A stretch of DNA of 64,000 nt, from contig NC_080539.1 of the NCBI RefSeq assembly GCF_028640845.1, forward strand, positions 364,809,016 to 364,873,015, in the 5' to 3' direction. A model generated the notes under the pieces. That model did no database searches. It was not told where the DNA came from and worked only from the letters and a program-made list of their open reading frames with translations. The translations under genes were made by a program, and so were the position numbers. Positions 43,165 to 52,778 of this stretch are shown in pieces; positions within the stretch are counted from its first letter, which is position 1; each line of letters begins with the position of its first letter. The DNA is from Ahaetulla prasina. Taxonomy: Eukaryota; Chordata; Lepidosauria; Squamata; Colubridae.

Positions 43165-43738
43165 TGTAACCCAACAAGAAAGACACAGACTTCAGAGGAT
43201 CATTAGAACTGCAGAAAAAATCATTGCTACCAACCTGCCTTCCATTGAGGACCTGTATACTGCACGAATCAAGAAGAGGACCATGAAAATATTTACAGAT
43301 CCCTCACATCCTGGACATAAACTGTTTCAACTCCTACCCTCAAAATGACGCTATAGAGCACTGCACACCAGAACTAGACACAAGAACAGTTTTTTCCCGA
43401 AGGCCATCACTCTGCTAATCAAATAATTCCCTCAACATTGTCAAACTATTTACTAAATCTGCACTACTATTAATCTTCTCATCCTTCCCATCACCAATCT
43501 CTTTCCACTTATGACTGTATGACTGTAACTTTGTTGCTGACAATCCTTATGATTTATATTGATATATTGACCATCAATTGTGTTGTAAATGTTGTACCTT
43601 GATGAAGGTATCTTTTCTTTTATGCACACTGAGAGCATATGCACTAAGACAAATTCCTTGTGTGTCCAATCACACTTGGCCAATAAAAAATTCTATTCTA
43701 TTCTATTCTATTCTATTCTATTCTATTCTATTCTATTC
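43165..43738 (+). pseudogene. L3-type LINE 3' part with long (ATTCT)n tail
   Basis: aacccaacaagaaagacaca onward encodes the ORF2 C-terminus (AEKIIATNLPSIEDLYTARI), with a premature stop after LLPS. The 3' UTR and cacacttggccaataaaaa follow, then about ten (ATTCT) units (43690-43738). A CR1 3' UTR scrap precedes it (43089-43160). Confidence 0.85.
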
Positions 43739-44931
43739 CAGCCTCTGAAGCAGCTTAGTCTTCAAAAGTTTCTAAAAGAGCGGCAAAGAGGGAGCCAGCC
43801 TGATCTCTAGACAGACGTATCCATTTGCTAAATAAATATAAATTTAAAATATTAATACATCTTAATAGAAATATGCAAATCTGCTCAACAAGCATTTAAG
43901 GTATTAATACATCTTAATAGAAATATGTAAATTTGCTCAATAAATATACATGTATATGAATACATACAGATAGTAATGTGCAGATTTGTTCAATAAATGT
44001 TAAAATTAAGGTGTTCATACATGTTAATAGACAGGTATACATTTGCTCAATCAATAAAGATAAATAAATGTCAGCAGGGAAGCTTTGCCACGTCACAAAA
44101 AGCAAGGCCTCCTTACCTCGACTCGGGAGCTCCCCAAAAACTGGCATTCGCACTCCCTTCCCTCTAAGTCAATTTAGGATTTAGGAAAGTCACAAAGCTA
44201 ATTTCCTGAAAGAGAGAGGAGCCATTTCTGAGTGGAGACACAAGAGGGCTATTCGATCCAGAAGGGCATTTTTTTTTTTGTTGAAAAAATAGGAAAAAAA
44301 ATACATCCTGTGCTCATGTTGTGAATTCTCTAATGAGAAGTACTTGAGCACGAAATGGAATAATGTGGTTCTTTTCAGATAGGATGGAGTTCAGTTTGCA
44401 AGTGGGGTTGGATGGCATGACAATTAAGGAGGCCCAGAACTAGTTTGAAAATGGCATCCGAGAGGGCTCTTCAGCTATTCCTCATCAAACCGGGGAAGGG
44501 ACCGGAGCTGGGGTGCCCCAAGGTTCAATTCCGTAGTCTTTTTTTTTTTGCCCTATCATTTTTATTTTTTAAATTGCTCGGTTGAAGAGGCAGAAGGGGA
44601 ACGCTTATCAAACCTGCAGGCTTGAAATACACATTCAAAACAGCCCCTCCTGCCTTGGGTACAATGTGAGTACAAAACTCACAGCATGCAATTTGCAAAT
44701 GCAATTTCTCCCCGAAGGAAGCAGGAATTAAATACGCAGGTGTACGACGGGAGGATCCTTGACCTGACAATCGAGCTTGTAAAAAGCAATTTTGGAACAG
44801 GAGTTTGTACACAAACCGATATGAGTCAGACGTACTGTTGGATGGGGCTGCTTAGAAGAGACCAAAAATCGCTTCTGGCTAGATAAAAATTATTCAAGTA
44901 GTATATAATGATAGTTGTTATTTATTATATA
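43739..44931. other. unrecognised AT-rich stretch
   Basis: About 1.2 kb. 43820-44070 holds diverged repeats of ttgctcaataaatat / catgttaatagaaatatg type (period near 70). The rest is unrecognised. Confidence 0.5.
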
Positions 44932-44933
44932 TA

Positions 44934-45302
44934 CAGGAGACCTCGACTTACAACACTTCGCTTAGTGACCGTTCAACGGCACTGAAAAAAAGTGAGCTAT
45001 GACCATTTTTCACACTTACGACTGTTGTAGCAGCTCCATGATCACGTGATCAAAATTCAGACGCTTTTGGCAACTGACTCATATTGGGGTCTTGAGATCC
45101 CCTTTTGCGACCTTCTGACAAGAAAGTCAATGGGGAAGCTGGATTCACTGAACAACCGGGTTACTGACTTAACACCTGCAGTGATTCACTTAACAACGGT
45201 GGCAAGAAAAGTTGTAACGTGAGGCAAAAGTCACCTAACGAATGTCTCACTTAGCCACAAAACGTTGGGATTTAATCATGGTCATAGGTTGAGGACTACT
45301 TG
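44934..45302 (+). mobile_element. TA-MITE, full length, TA duplication
   Basis: 369 bp, CAGGAGACCTCGACTTAC to GGTTGAGGACTACTTG, TA at 44932-44933 and 45303-45304. Confidence 0.88.
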
Positions 45303-45477
45303 TACTGTTACTGTTACTCTGTATAATTTTTCTCATTTTGCCAAAAAAAAAAAAAAAAAAGGGAATCTCGTCCCCTAAGCAAGGTTGAGCTTTTCCTGAA
45401 ACCTCCTGGAAATTTATTCTGCAATTTTGCATGGTTGTTACTTCTGCCAAACAAGAGGGCCGAATGCCCTCTGTCAG

Positions 45478-45560
45478 AAACGGTGTAGGGTCTCTTGCTT
45501 GGTTTAGGGGGGGGGTTGGACTAGATGACCTACAAGGTCCCTTCCAATTCTGTTAATCTG
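45478..45560 (+). repeat. CR1 3' UTR scrap
   Basis: tgtagggtctcttgcttgg, ggttggactagatgacctac, gtcccttccaattctgttaa. Confidence 0.75.
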
Positions 45561-45736
45561 TTAAAACTCCCGTTTTAAATAGCCTGTCCTGATTTTCTCC
45601 CCGCTGAGCTGCTACCGCCACCTAGTGGACGACGAGGTGTGACGCAAACCTACAATTTTTTTTTAAAAAAAATTGCAGGTCTTTTCGGTCGTGTCTCTTT
45701 AAGATTTTCCAGGGCTGCAGGAAACCGGAAGTGTGA
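45561..45736. other. unrecognised flank of the 45737 frame
   Basis: Contains ccgccacctagtggacg and an A/T homopolymer palindrome; no repeat identified. Confidence 0.4.
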
Positions 45737-45904
45737 ATGGCACGAGGCGAATTTCTCCTGCTCTTTGCTTTTCTGTTCCTGCTTCTATGGCTTTTTTCTC
45801 CTGCCTGGATGGGAGAGAATAAGAAATCTATAGAGAGAGAAAGGGGGTGTATCGATGTCATTTTCGGTGTCTGCTCCTCGCTTGCAAAGTTTGCAGGTCA
45901 GTAG
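45737..45904 (+). CDS. possible orphan first exon with signal-peptide-like start (unproven)
   Basis: I do not recognise this gene. An ATG at 45737 opens 55 codons reading MARGEFLLLFAFLFLLLWLF, then SPAWMGENKKSIERERGC and CIDVIFGVCSSLAKF. The start looks like a cleavable signal peptide or single membrane anchor: a basic residue, about 16 hydrophobic residues, then polar sequence. The frame ends at TAG 45902, but a plausible donor GCAG|GTCAGT lies just before it (exon end 45896), which would remove the stop. Fifteen bases upstream is an ETS-type motif ACCGGAAGT, common in TATA-less vertebrate promoters. No downstream exon was found; a CR1 begins at 46033. It could be chance. Confidence is low. 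Confidence 0.2.
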   Translation: MARGEFLLLFAFLFLLLWLFSPAWMGENKKSIERERGCIDVIFGVCSSLAKFAGQ

Positions 45905-46032
45905 AAAAAAGCCGGTTGCCAACGTTTTCCCTGGCCCTTGCTCTTCTGCCTTTTGTGCATGCAATTGCTTAGTCAAAAAAAATGTTGTTTAAATACCCAT
46001 GCTGGAAAGAGGGGGAAAAGATTGAATCTAGA

Positions 46033-46785
46033 TCAGCAGCTGCCAAAAAAGCCAACACAGTTCTGGGCTGCATAAACAGATAAGAGGGATAGAATCAAGA
46101 TCACGCGAAGTGTTAATACCACTTTATAATGCCTTGGTAAGGCCACACTTGGAGTATCTTGCATCCAGTTTTGGTCGCCACGATGTAAAAAAGATGTGGA
46201 GACTCTAGAAAGAGTGCAGAGAAGAGCAACAAAGATGATTAGGGGACTGGAGGCTAAAACATATGAAGAACGGTTGCAGGAACTGGATATGTCTAGTTTT
46301 ATGAAAAGAAGGACTAGGGGAGACATGATAGCTGTGTTCCAATATCTCAGGGGTTGCCACAAAGAAGAGGGAGTCGAGCTGTTCTCCAAAGCACCTGAGG
46401 GCAGGACAAAAAGCAATGGGTGGAAACTAATCAAGGAGAGAAGCAACTTAGAACTAAGGAGGAATTTCCTGACAGTTAAAGGTAAAGGTAAAGGTTCCCC
46501 TCACACATACGTGCTAGTCATTGCCGACTCTAGGGGGTGATGGTCATCTCTGTTTCAAAGCCGAAGAGCCAAGACGTCTCCGTGGTCATGTGGCTGGCAT
46601 GACCTGACAGTTAGAACAATCAATAAGTGGAACAACTTGCCTGCAGAAGTTGTGAATGCTCCAGCACTGGAAGTTTTTAAGAAAATGTTAGATAGCCATT
46701 TGTCTGAAATGGTGTAGGGTTTCCTGTCTGGGCAGGGGGTTGGACTAGAAGACCTCCAAGGTCCCTTCCAACTCTGTTGTTATGA
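46033..46785 (+). pseudogene. CR1 LINE ORF2 C-terminus split by a Sauria SINE
   Basis: Frame pieces read [49 protein letters not shown] and ELRRNFLTV, then after the SINE NKWNNLPAEVVNAP-like sequence and the 3' UTR ggggttggactagaagacct. A small frameshift lies near 46155. Confidence 0.9.
46479..46602 (-). repeat. 5'-truncated Sauria SINE with 11-bp TSD
   Basis: Starts aaggtaaaggtaaaggttcc (the tail in reverse) and ends ggtcatgtggctggcatga. Flanked by a perfect cctgacagtta duplication (46468-46478, 46603-46613), which interrupts the CR1 frame precisely. Confidence 0.93.
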
Positions 46786-46796
46786 TCAGATCGGTG

Positions 46797-46919
46797 CTTT
46801 TCAAGCTTAGCGACTTTAAGAGGAAGGGACTTCAATTCCCGGAATTCCCCAGCCAGCCCTGCTGAATTCTGGGAGTTGAAGTCCACACTGCTTTTAAGTT
46901 GCCAAGCTTGTAAAAACCA
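46797..46919. mobile_element. palindromic hAT MITE, diverged
   Basis: gggacttcaattcccggaat and attctgggagttgaagtcca arms, ends gtgcttttcaagctta and ccaagcttgtaaaaacc; no clean TSD. Confidence 0.65.
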
Positions 46920-46981
46920 TCGATTCAGGGATTAAATTCCCGCTCAGAGCTCACACACAAAAAAGGGAAAAGGTCTGGGTA

Positions 46982-47375
46982 CAGGTAGTCCTCAACTTAC
47001 AACCACAATTGAGCCCAAAATTTATGTTGTTAAGTGAGAAAACTGTTAAGTGAGTTTTGCCCCATTTTACAACTTTTCTTGCCGTATTTGTTAAGTGAAT
47101 CACTGCAGTCGTTAAATTGGTAACACGGTTGTTAAGTGAATCTGGCTTCCCTCTTGACTTGTCAGAAGGTTGCCAAAGGTGATGACCACATGACCCTGGG
47201 GTACTGTGGCCGTCATAAGTGTGAATCAGTTGTCAAGCATCTGAATGTAAATCAAGTGACCATGGATATGCTACAACGGTCATAAGCGTGAAAAATAGTC
47301 ATAAGTCACTGTTTTCAGTGATGTTCTAACTTTGAGCTGTCACTAAATGAACTGTTATAAGTCGAGGACTACCTA
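46982..47375 (-). mobile_element. TA-MITE, full length, TA duplication
   Basis: 394 bp, CAGGTAGTCCTCAACTTAC to GTCGAGGACTACCTA, TA at 46980-46981 and 47376-47377. Confidence 0.9.
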
Positions 47376-47410
47376 TATTGCATTGTGAGCAGCTGGGATA
47401 CCTCTGAATA

Positions 47411-47898
47411 CAGGAAGTCCTCGACTTACAGCAGTTCATTTAGTGACCGAAGTTACAACAGCACTGAAAAAAATTACTTATGATCATTTTTCACACTTAT
47501 GACCGTTGCTGCATTCCCATGGTCTCGTGATTTACATTTGGATGCTTGGCAACTGACTCACATTTATGACGGTCGCAGTGTCCCGGAGTCATGTGATCGC
47601 CTTTTGCGATAAGCAAAATCAATGGGGGAACCAGATTTGCTTAACAAACCGTGTCACGAATTTAGGAACTACAGTGAGTTACTGCAGGAAATGCAGTGAG
47701 TTACTGCAGGAAATTTAGGAATTTAGGAACTGCAGTTTAGGAATTTAGGAACTGCCTGAATTTAGGAATTTAGAAACTGCAGTGAGCTTAACAAATGTGA
47801 GAAAAGCCGACGAAATGGAGCAAAATCCACGTAACCAATTTCTCACTTAACAACATAAATTTTGAGTTCAGTTTTGGTCGTAAGTTCAGGACTACCTG
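47411..47898 (+). mobile_element. TA-MITE with internal tandem expansion
   Basis: CAGGAAGTCCTCGACTTAC to CAGGACTACCTG, 488 bp. About 100 extra bases at 47660-47780 are made of shuffled aatttaggaactgcagt and gagttactgcaggaa units, which are absent from other copies. Confidence 0.85.
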
Positions 47899-47936
47899 TT
47901 ATTAGGATGATTTTTATCTTCAAACATAGCTTAGAA

Positions 47937-48059
47937 CAGGGGTCTCCAACCTTGGCAACTTTAAGACTTGTGGACTTCAGCTCCCAGAGCTTTGCTGGCT
48001 GAGGAACTCTGGGAGTTGCAGTCCACAAGTCTTAAAGTTGCCAAGGTTGGAGACCCCTG
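47937..48059. mobile_element. palindromic hAT MITE
   Basis: 123 bp, CAGGGGTCTCCAACC...GGTTGGAGACCCCTG; flanks gcttagaa and tcatagaa match 6/8. Confidence 0.85.
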
Positions 48060-48509
48060 TCATAGAAACCGTTTAAGTAAATTAACGCAGGCCTCCAGGG
48101 AAACAGGGCATGGGGAAAAAAGATTTCCTGGGGGTAAAATTTGGTAAAGATTGTGACTGAACAGAACAGAATCTATTCATACCGATGTTAAAACCTAATG
48201 TTCAAAGCTGTTTAGCCATTCAAGTGTTAATGTTTTAATTAAAATGTTAATTCAGTTTAAAGCCTAATTAAAAAACAATGTTCTTAACCATGGCTTAATT
48301 GTAAGGCTAAATATAATAGGTGGGTGGCTTCATAAATCACACAGAGATTTAAAATAAGCTTTTCTATACCTAGGCATTCTAGGCAGATGTGTGGACTTCA
48401 ATTCCCAGAATCCTTAGCAGAGCTAGTTGGGGAATTCTGGGAACTGAAGTTCAGACATATGATGGACAGAAATTATAGTTAAATGAACAGCCTGAATCAG
48501 GCCCGGACA
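48060..48509. other. unrecognised stretch
   Basis: AT-rich. A half-palindrome MITE scrap lies at 48386-48460 (ggacttcaattcccagaatc). Confidence 0.5.
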
Positions 48510-48517
48510 TCCTACTA

Positions 48518-49276
48518 CAGTGGTCACCAACTGGTGGTCTGTGGACCACTGGTGGTCTGTGAGAAAATTCTGATGGTCCCCAGAAAAATTATTTGCATTT
48601 TTAATATTACACTAAATCAGGGGTCCTCAAACTACGGCCCCTGGATTGGATGCATGCAATGAACGCTTGTGTTGCTGCAGATAGTCTCCCCCTTTGGGGC
48701 CTTCTTGTGTGGGTTGGAGGGGGGAAGAAATTCTGACTTGGGGTCTTCTTCAGCCTCCTGGCGCAGGGCTTTGGGCGAAGGCTGGAGGGAAGTGCCGCTG
48801 GTGGCAAAGAGCCGGAGGGGCCTTGTTCCAGTGGGACTGCTTCATGGCTGGCTGACCATCTCAACCCGCTGAGCCTCCAGACCTGCGGGAGTACATGGCC
48901 TTGCACTCCCGCAGGTTTTCCCTCTGCTTGGAAAGCCTATGCTCCTAGTCCTCAGTGTGGTGCTTCTGCTGAGCCTCCTTCTCAGTCAGATCCAATTTGA
49001 GCTGAGCTGTTTTGCCAACTCTTTCTCATGGTGGCTGCTTAGCTCCAGCAACGGCTTCCTGTTGGGGCCCTAAGGAGCCCAGGCAAGGAGTGGTGAGTAG
49101 AAGCTGGCAAGGTGCCCCTCGACATGAGTGACATTGAGTTGGCCACGCCCACCCAGTCACATGACCACCTTGCAATGCCCACCCAGCCAGTCATTAGGTA
49201 GATCATATTAGTGGTCCACAGGATTTAAAATTATGAATTTAGTGGTCCCTGAGGTCCAAAAGGTGGGAGACCCCTC
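48518..49276 (+). mobile_element. hAT element (gtggtcaccaactggtgg type), TSD
   Basis: 759 bp with a perfect 8-bp duplication tcctacta (48510-48517, 49277-49284). Starts CAGTGGTCACCAACTGG and ends ccaaaaggtgggagacccctc. Inside, from about 48620 (caggggtcctcaaactacgg), is probably a second nested hAT with a GC-rich core; short frames there are not supported. Confidence 0.8.
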
Positions 49277-49284
49277 TCCTACTA

Positions 49285-49784
49285 ATCCACAATGTGGTTA
49301 GTTTGATGTTGGTGTTAGTGTGTTGTATAAGAGCAGCTGCTGCAGCTGTGTAAACCATGGTTTAGAGCTTACCGAGATACTTGTGATTTAATTCAATAAA
49401 CTATAACCACATGTGGGACACTGTGGTATATCTCTGGAACTTGACTCTTTTTTTTAATTACTTTAATTAAAATACTCTTTGAATTACTTTAACAATATTC
49501 CAGGACATGTTGTATTGCAAAATACCCTTTAAGTAGGTTGGCTTTAAAAAATTAGAACTGAGAGAAAATGGGGAAGCCAGCAGTTAAAATAAAAACCTCA
49601 TATAATTGTACAGATAAAATCCAGTTGTTTTTATTGTTATCGTTGATAGGTCTGCGTGCACTATATTTTGAATGGTTCCTCCTTCAGTTAGCCCAGCATG
49701 GATCCTTCTTTCAAGTGCTCTCTAATGGTTTCAATTAATTTTATTCATGTATTTATCTACTTAAAAACTCTTAAGGCAGCCTAC
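49285..49784. other. unrecognised stretch
   Basis: AT-rich; nothing recognised. Confidence 0.5.
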
Positions 49785-49967
49785 GTACCTAATATTCTTT
49801 CCTCCTCCTATTTTCCCCGCAACAACAACCCTGTGAGGTGGATTGGACGGAGAGTGACCGGTCTAAAGTCACCCAGTCAGCTTTCATCATGCCTAAAGCA
49901 GGACTAGAACTCCCAATCTCCCAGTTTCTATCCTCCTGCCTTTATCACTAGATCACACAGGTCTACA
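49785..49967 (-). repeat. tRNA-related SINE fragment
   Basis: aaccctgtgaggtggattgg, aagtcacccagtcagctttc, gactagaactcccaatctcc, tcctgcctttatcactagat: a reverse tRNA-like repeat of the same kind as the tandem at 15128. Confidence 0.65.
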
Positions 49968-49980
49968 ATTACAGTCAATA

Positions 49981-50325
49981 AGGTAAAGGTTCCCCTCGCA
50001 CATATGTGCTAGTCGTTCCCGACTCTAGGTGCTCATCTCCGTTTCAAAGCCGAAGAGCCAACGCTGTCCGAAGACGTCTCCGTGGTCATGTGGCCGGCAT
50101 GACTAAACGCCAAAGGCGCATGGAACGTTGTTATCTTCCCACCAAAGGTGGTCCCTATTTTTTCTACTTGCATTCTTACGTGCTTTCGAACTGCTAGGTT
50201 GGCAGAAGCTGGGATAAGTAACAGGAGCTCGCCCCGTTACGCAGCACCAGGGATTCGAACCGCTGAACTGCCGACTTTTCGATCGACAAGCTCAGCGTCT
50301 TAGCCACTAAGCCACCGCGTCCCCT
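49981..50325 (-). repeat. Sauria SINE, full length
   Basis: Tail aggtaaaggttcccc at the left, B box (reverse, ggattcgaacc) and head gccaccgcgtccc at the right. Perfect 13-bp duplication attacagtcaata (49968-49980, 50326-50338). Confidence 0.95.
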
Positions 50326-50457
50326 ATTACAGTCAATACTTTTATCTTATAAAATGACAGCTATCCAAATCAGATCTAAAACTAAAATCATCTTAATTCA
50401 CAGGGACCTGAATAATCCTCCATTGCTTGAATACACATCCAGTTATAGGTTTTAAAC

Positions 50458-50963
50458 CAGTGGTTCTCAACCTTTATAGTGCTGCGACCCCTTTAATACA
50501 ATTCCCCACGATGTGGCGACCCCTTTAATACAATTCCCCACGATGTGACCCCAACCGTAAAATTATTTTTGTTTTGAATTTATCGCGCCTGAAGCCATAT
50601 TGGCTAGCGATCTGAACTGCTTGCGATTGCCTTGAGGACGGAGGCATTAAAGTGGAGACTCTTCCCCTATTAAGTTTATCGCGCCTGAAGCCAGATTAGA
50701 CTAGCTATTGGGAGTGATTGCAGCTGGCTTGAGAGGGAGACATCAGAGCAAAGATTTCTCTCTTTTTTAATTCATCGCGCCTGAAGCTGAATTCGGCTAG
50801 CGATTTGAAGAGCCTGCAGCAGCTGGCTTGTGGAATCAACCATTGGAGCGTGATTCTTCGACTCTCAAGTATACTTCCCATATTTCCGATGGTCTTAGGC
50901 GACCCCTGGCAAATCGTCATTCGACCCCCAACGGGGTTGCGACCCACAGGTTGAGAACTGCTG
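50458..50963 (-). mobile_element. hAT element (gattctcaacctgtgg type), TSD
   Basis: 506 bp, CAGTGGTTCTCAACC... to ggttgagaactgctg, perfect 8-bp duplication ttttaaac (50450-50457, 50964-50971). A direct duplication of about 35 bp around cccctttaatacaattcccc (50487-50550) makes it longer than the copy at 3839. Confidence 0.9.
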
Positions 50964-50971
50964 TTTTAAAC

Positions 50972-51315
50972 TCACTGAGGATTTGCTGTTAAAGCTTAAA
51001 AGAAGTCAACATGTTTAAACTATGGTTCTAATACTTACACCGTGATAACTCACCCCTAGTCCAGTTTCTGCCTTAAAACCATTGTTCGCTTAATTGTGTT
51101 TTCCCATTGGAGTGGAATTTTATTTGTGTGTTTGTTTATTTTGACCCATTTAAGTTGTTCTCACTACAACTCTGGGCAGCTGACCAAGTTAAAAATCAAT
51201 AAATGATAAACCACAGTCAGGTCAAATGTGGAGTGGGTGTTTGTAGGTTCATAGTATGGCTGGCAGGATATGGATTTAATTTGGAAGGCCAGAATAGATG
51301 GGAGCTCTATAAATA
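50972..51315. other. unrecognised stretch
   Basis: No repeat or exon recognised. Confidence 0.45.
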
Positions 51316-51323
51316 GTCTAGAG

Positions 51324-51445
51324 CAGGGGTCCCCAACCTTGGCCACTTTGAGCCTGGAGGACTTCAACTCCCAGAATTCCCCAGCCAGGGGATTCTGGGA
51401 GTTGAAGTCCTCCAGGCTTAAAGTGGCCAAGGTTGGAGACCCCTG
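51324..51445. mobile_element. hAT chain member A (palindromic MITE)
   Basis: 122-bp hairpin CAGGGGTCCCCAACC...GGTTGGAGACCCCTG. Octamer gtctagag at 51316-51323 and 51446-51453. Confidence 0.92.
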
Positions 51446-51453
51446 GTCTAGAG

Positions 51454-51557
51454 CAGGGGTGTCAAACTCACTTTTCCCCCCCCCTTTGCTAAACCACGCG
51501 TGGCCGTGGCCATCGTGTGACACATCCAGCCCGCGGGCCGTGAGTTTGGTGCCCCTG
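51454..51557. mobile_element. hAT chain member B
   Basis: 104 bp, CAGGGGTGTCAAACTC to GAGTTTGGTGCCCCTG. Its left flank is the right octamer of member A and its right flank is another gtctagag (51558-51565). Confidence 0.9.
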
Positions 51558-51565
51558 GTCTAGAG

Positions 51566-51640
51566 CCATGTTTCTCAACTTGAAGATGAGTGGACTTCGA
51601 CTCCCAGAATTCCCCTCATTGTCAAGGTTGAGAAACATTG
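51566..51640. mobile_element. hAT chain member C
   Basis: 75 bp, ccatgtttctcaactt to aaggttgagaaacattg. Flanks gtctagag (51558-51565) and ctctacag (51641-51648) match 6/8. Confidence 0.75.
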
Positions 51641-51648
51641 CTCTACAG

Positions 51649-52580
51649 CAGGGGTGTCAATCTGGATTTCTTTGAGGGTTGGATCAGTATTGTAGTTCTC
51701 CGCGGGCCAGCAGGGGGAGCATACGGGACAGATGCTTCCTGCAGCACCATGCAGGGGAGACGTGAGGCCCTTGCGCGGGCCGTTATCGGCCTCCCTGGCC
51801 TCTAGCAGCCCTCTGCCGGCCAAAAACGGTGTTGTGACCGAGGCCCAAGCAGTGATTACCAAACACAATTCAGTCCTGAACAAACTTAGTTTATTAAAAT
51901 AGCTGAGAATTAATTCATCCTCAGCTTAAATCCAGAAGAAATTCTTTGGCCTTATCACCAACCTTTGATGTCTTGGCAAAACCCCCACAAAGTTCAAGAG
52001 ATGCTTATAAGAAGCACTGGAATCAACGTTGCTTTCCTACAAAGAACCCAACGGCTCGTTGCTGCTCTTTTAAACCTTGTGGGAGTGGCCAATCATCTCC
52101 TGGCCTTACTCCTGAGTTGTCCTTTTTGCTTTAGCTGCTCTTGCCTTCTGGCAGCACTTTGTATGCGTTGCACTAGGAACAGGCTCCTCCTGTTCCTCTG
52201 CCTCTCTGGTGTCTGCCTCTGGAGGCTCCGGAGTCCGCACATCGTTCCCAGTTGGCCCTGGCCCCATCTCTGCCTCTGACGCAGAGCCCTCGTCTGGGCC
52301 TTCCCCTGACTCCAGGACTGGCCCATTGTCCTCCCCAGCCTCCTCACTGTCCGACTTCGCTGCCAGGTCCGTAGGCTGCTGGCGGACCACAACAAAGGGG
52401 CCACGTGGAGACCTCGCGAGGCCTCCGCACGGCCCATTTTTGGCTGGCAGAGTGATGCTAGAGGCTGGGGAGGCCGAAAATGGGCTGTGCGGTGGCCTCG
52501 TGGGGCAGTTCTTTGATATTTCCAAGCCGGCCCTGCAGGCAGATTTAAGCACCCCATGGGCCTTGAGTTTGACACTCCTG
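51649..52580 (+). mobile_element. hAT chain member D, split by LTR-B
   Basis: CAGGGGTGTCAATCTGG to GAGTTTGACACTCCTG. Flanks ctctacag (51641-51648) and cgctacag (52581-52588) match 7/8. Without the LTR it is about 360 bp. Confidence 0.88.
51830..52394 (-). mobile_element. solo LTR, subfamily B
   Basis: 565 bp, TGTTGTGACCGAGG...GGACCACAACA on the plus strand; 4/5 target repeat aacgg/aaggg (51825-51829, 52395-52399). On the sense (minus) strand: TATA-like tttaaaag, then AATAAA near the end. From sense base 2 a frame of about 95 codons is open to a TAA (VVVRQQPTDLAAKSDSEEAG; PEPPEADTREAEEQEEPV). Confidence 0.9.
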
Positions 52581-52751
52581 CGCTACAGCGCTAAATATCT
52601 AAATATGTGTTAGTTCTAAGAATGATCTGATAAGACTGGTTCCTAATTCATTCTGCTCTGATTCTTCTTTAATAAAATAGACTATAGTGATTGGAAGAAC
52701 ATACAAATGTGCGCACACACTTTTCCATTTGGCATCAGGTCACTTCTGTTG

Positions 52752-52778
52752 TGTTTTATCTGACCGGAAGCAAAAACC
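52752..52778 (+). promoter_or_regulatory. proximal promoter / 5' UTR of NR2C2AP with ETS motif
   Basis: ACCGGAAG at 52763-52770, 9-16 bases before the ATG, matches the ETS-factor core found at many TATA-less housekeeping promoters. No TATA box is seen nearby. The start context is favourable (A at -3, G at +4). The transcription start itself cannot be placed from sequence. Confidence 0.45.

Noticed and set aside
45737..45904. Galanin precursor (leader starts MARG and is followed by a W-S-P-like stretch)
   Set aside because: The mature galanin peptide does not follow; resemblance is limited to a hydrophobic leader.
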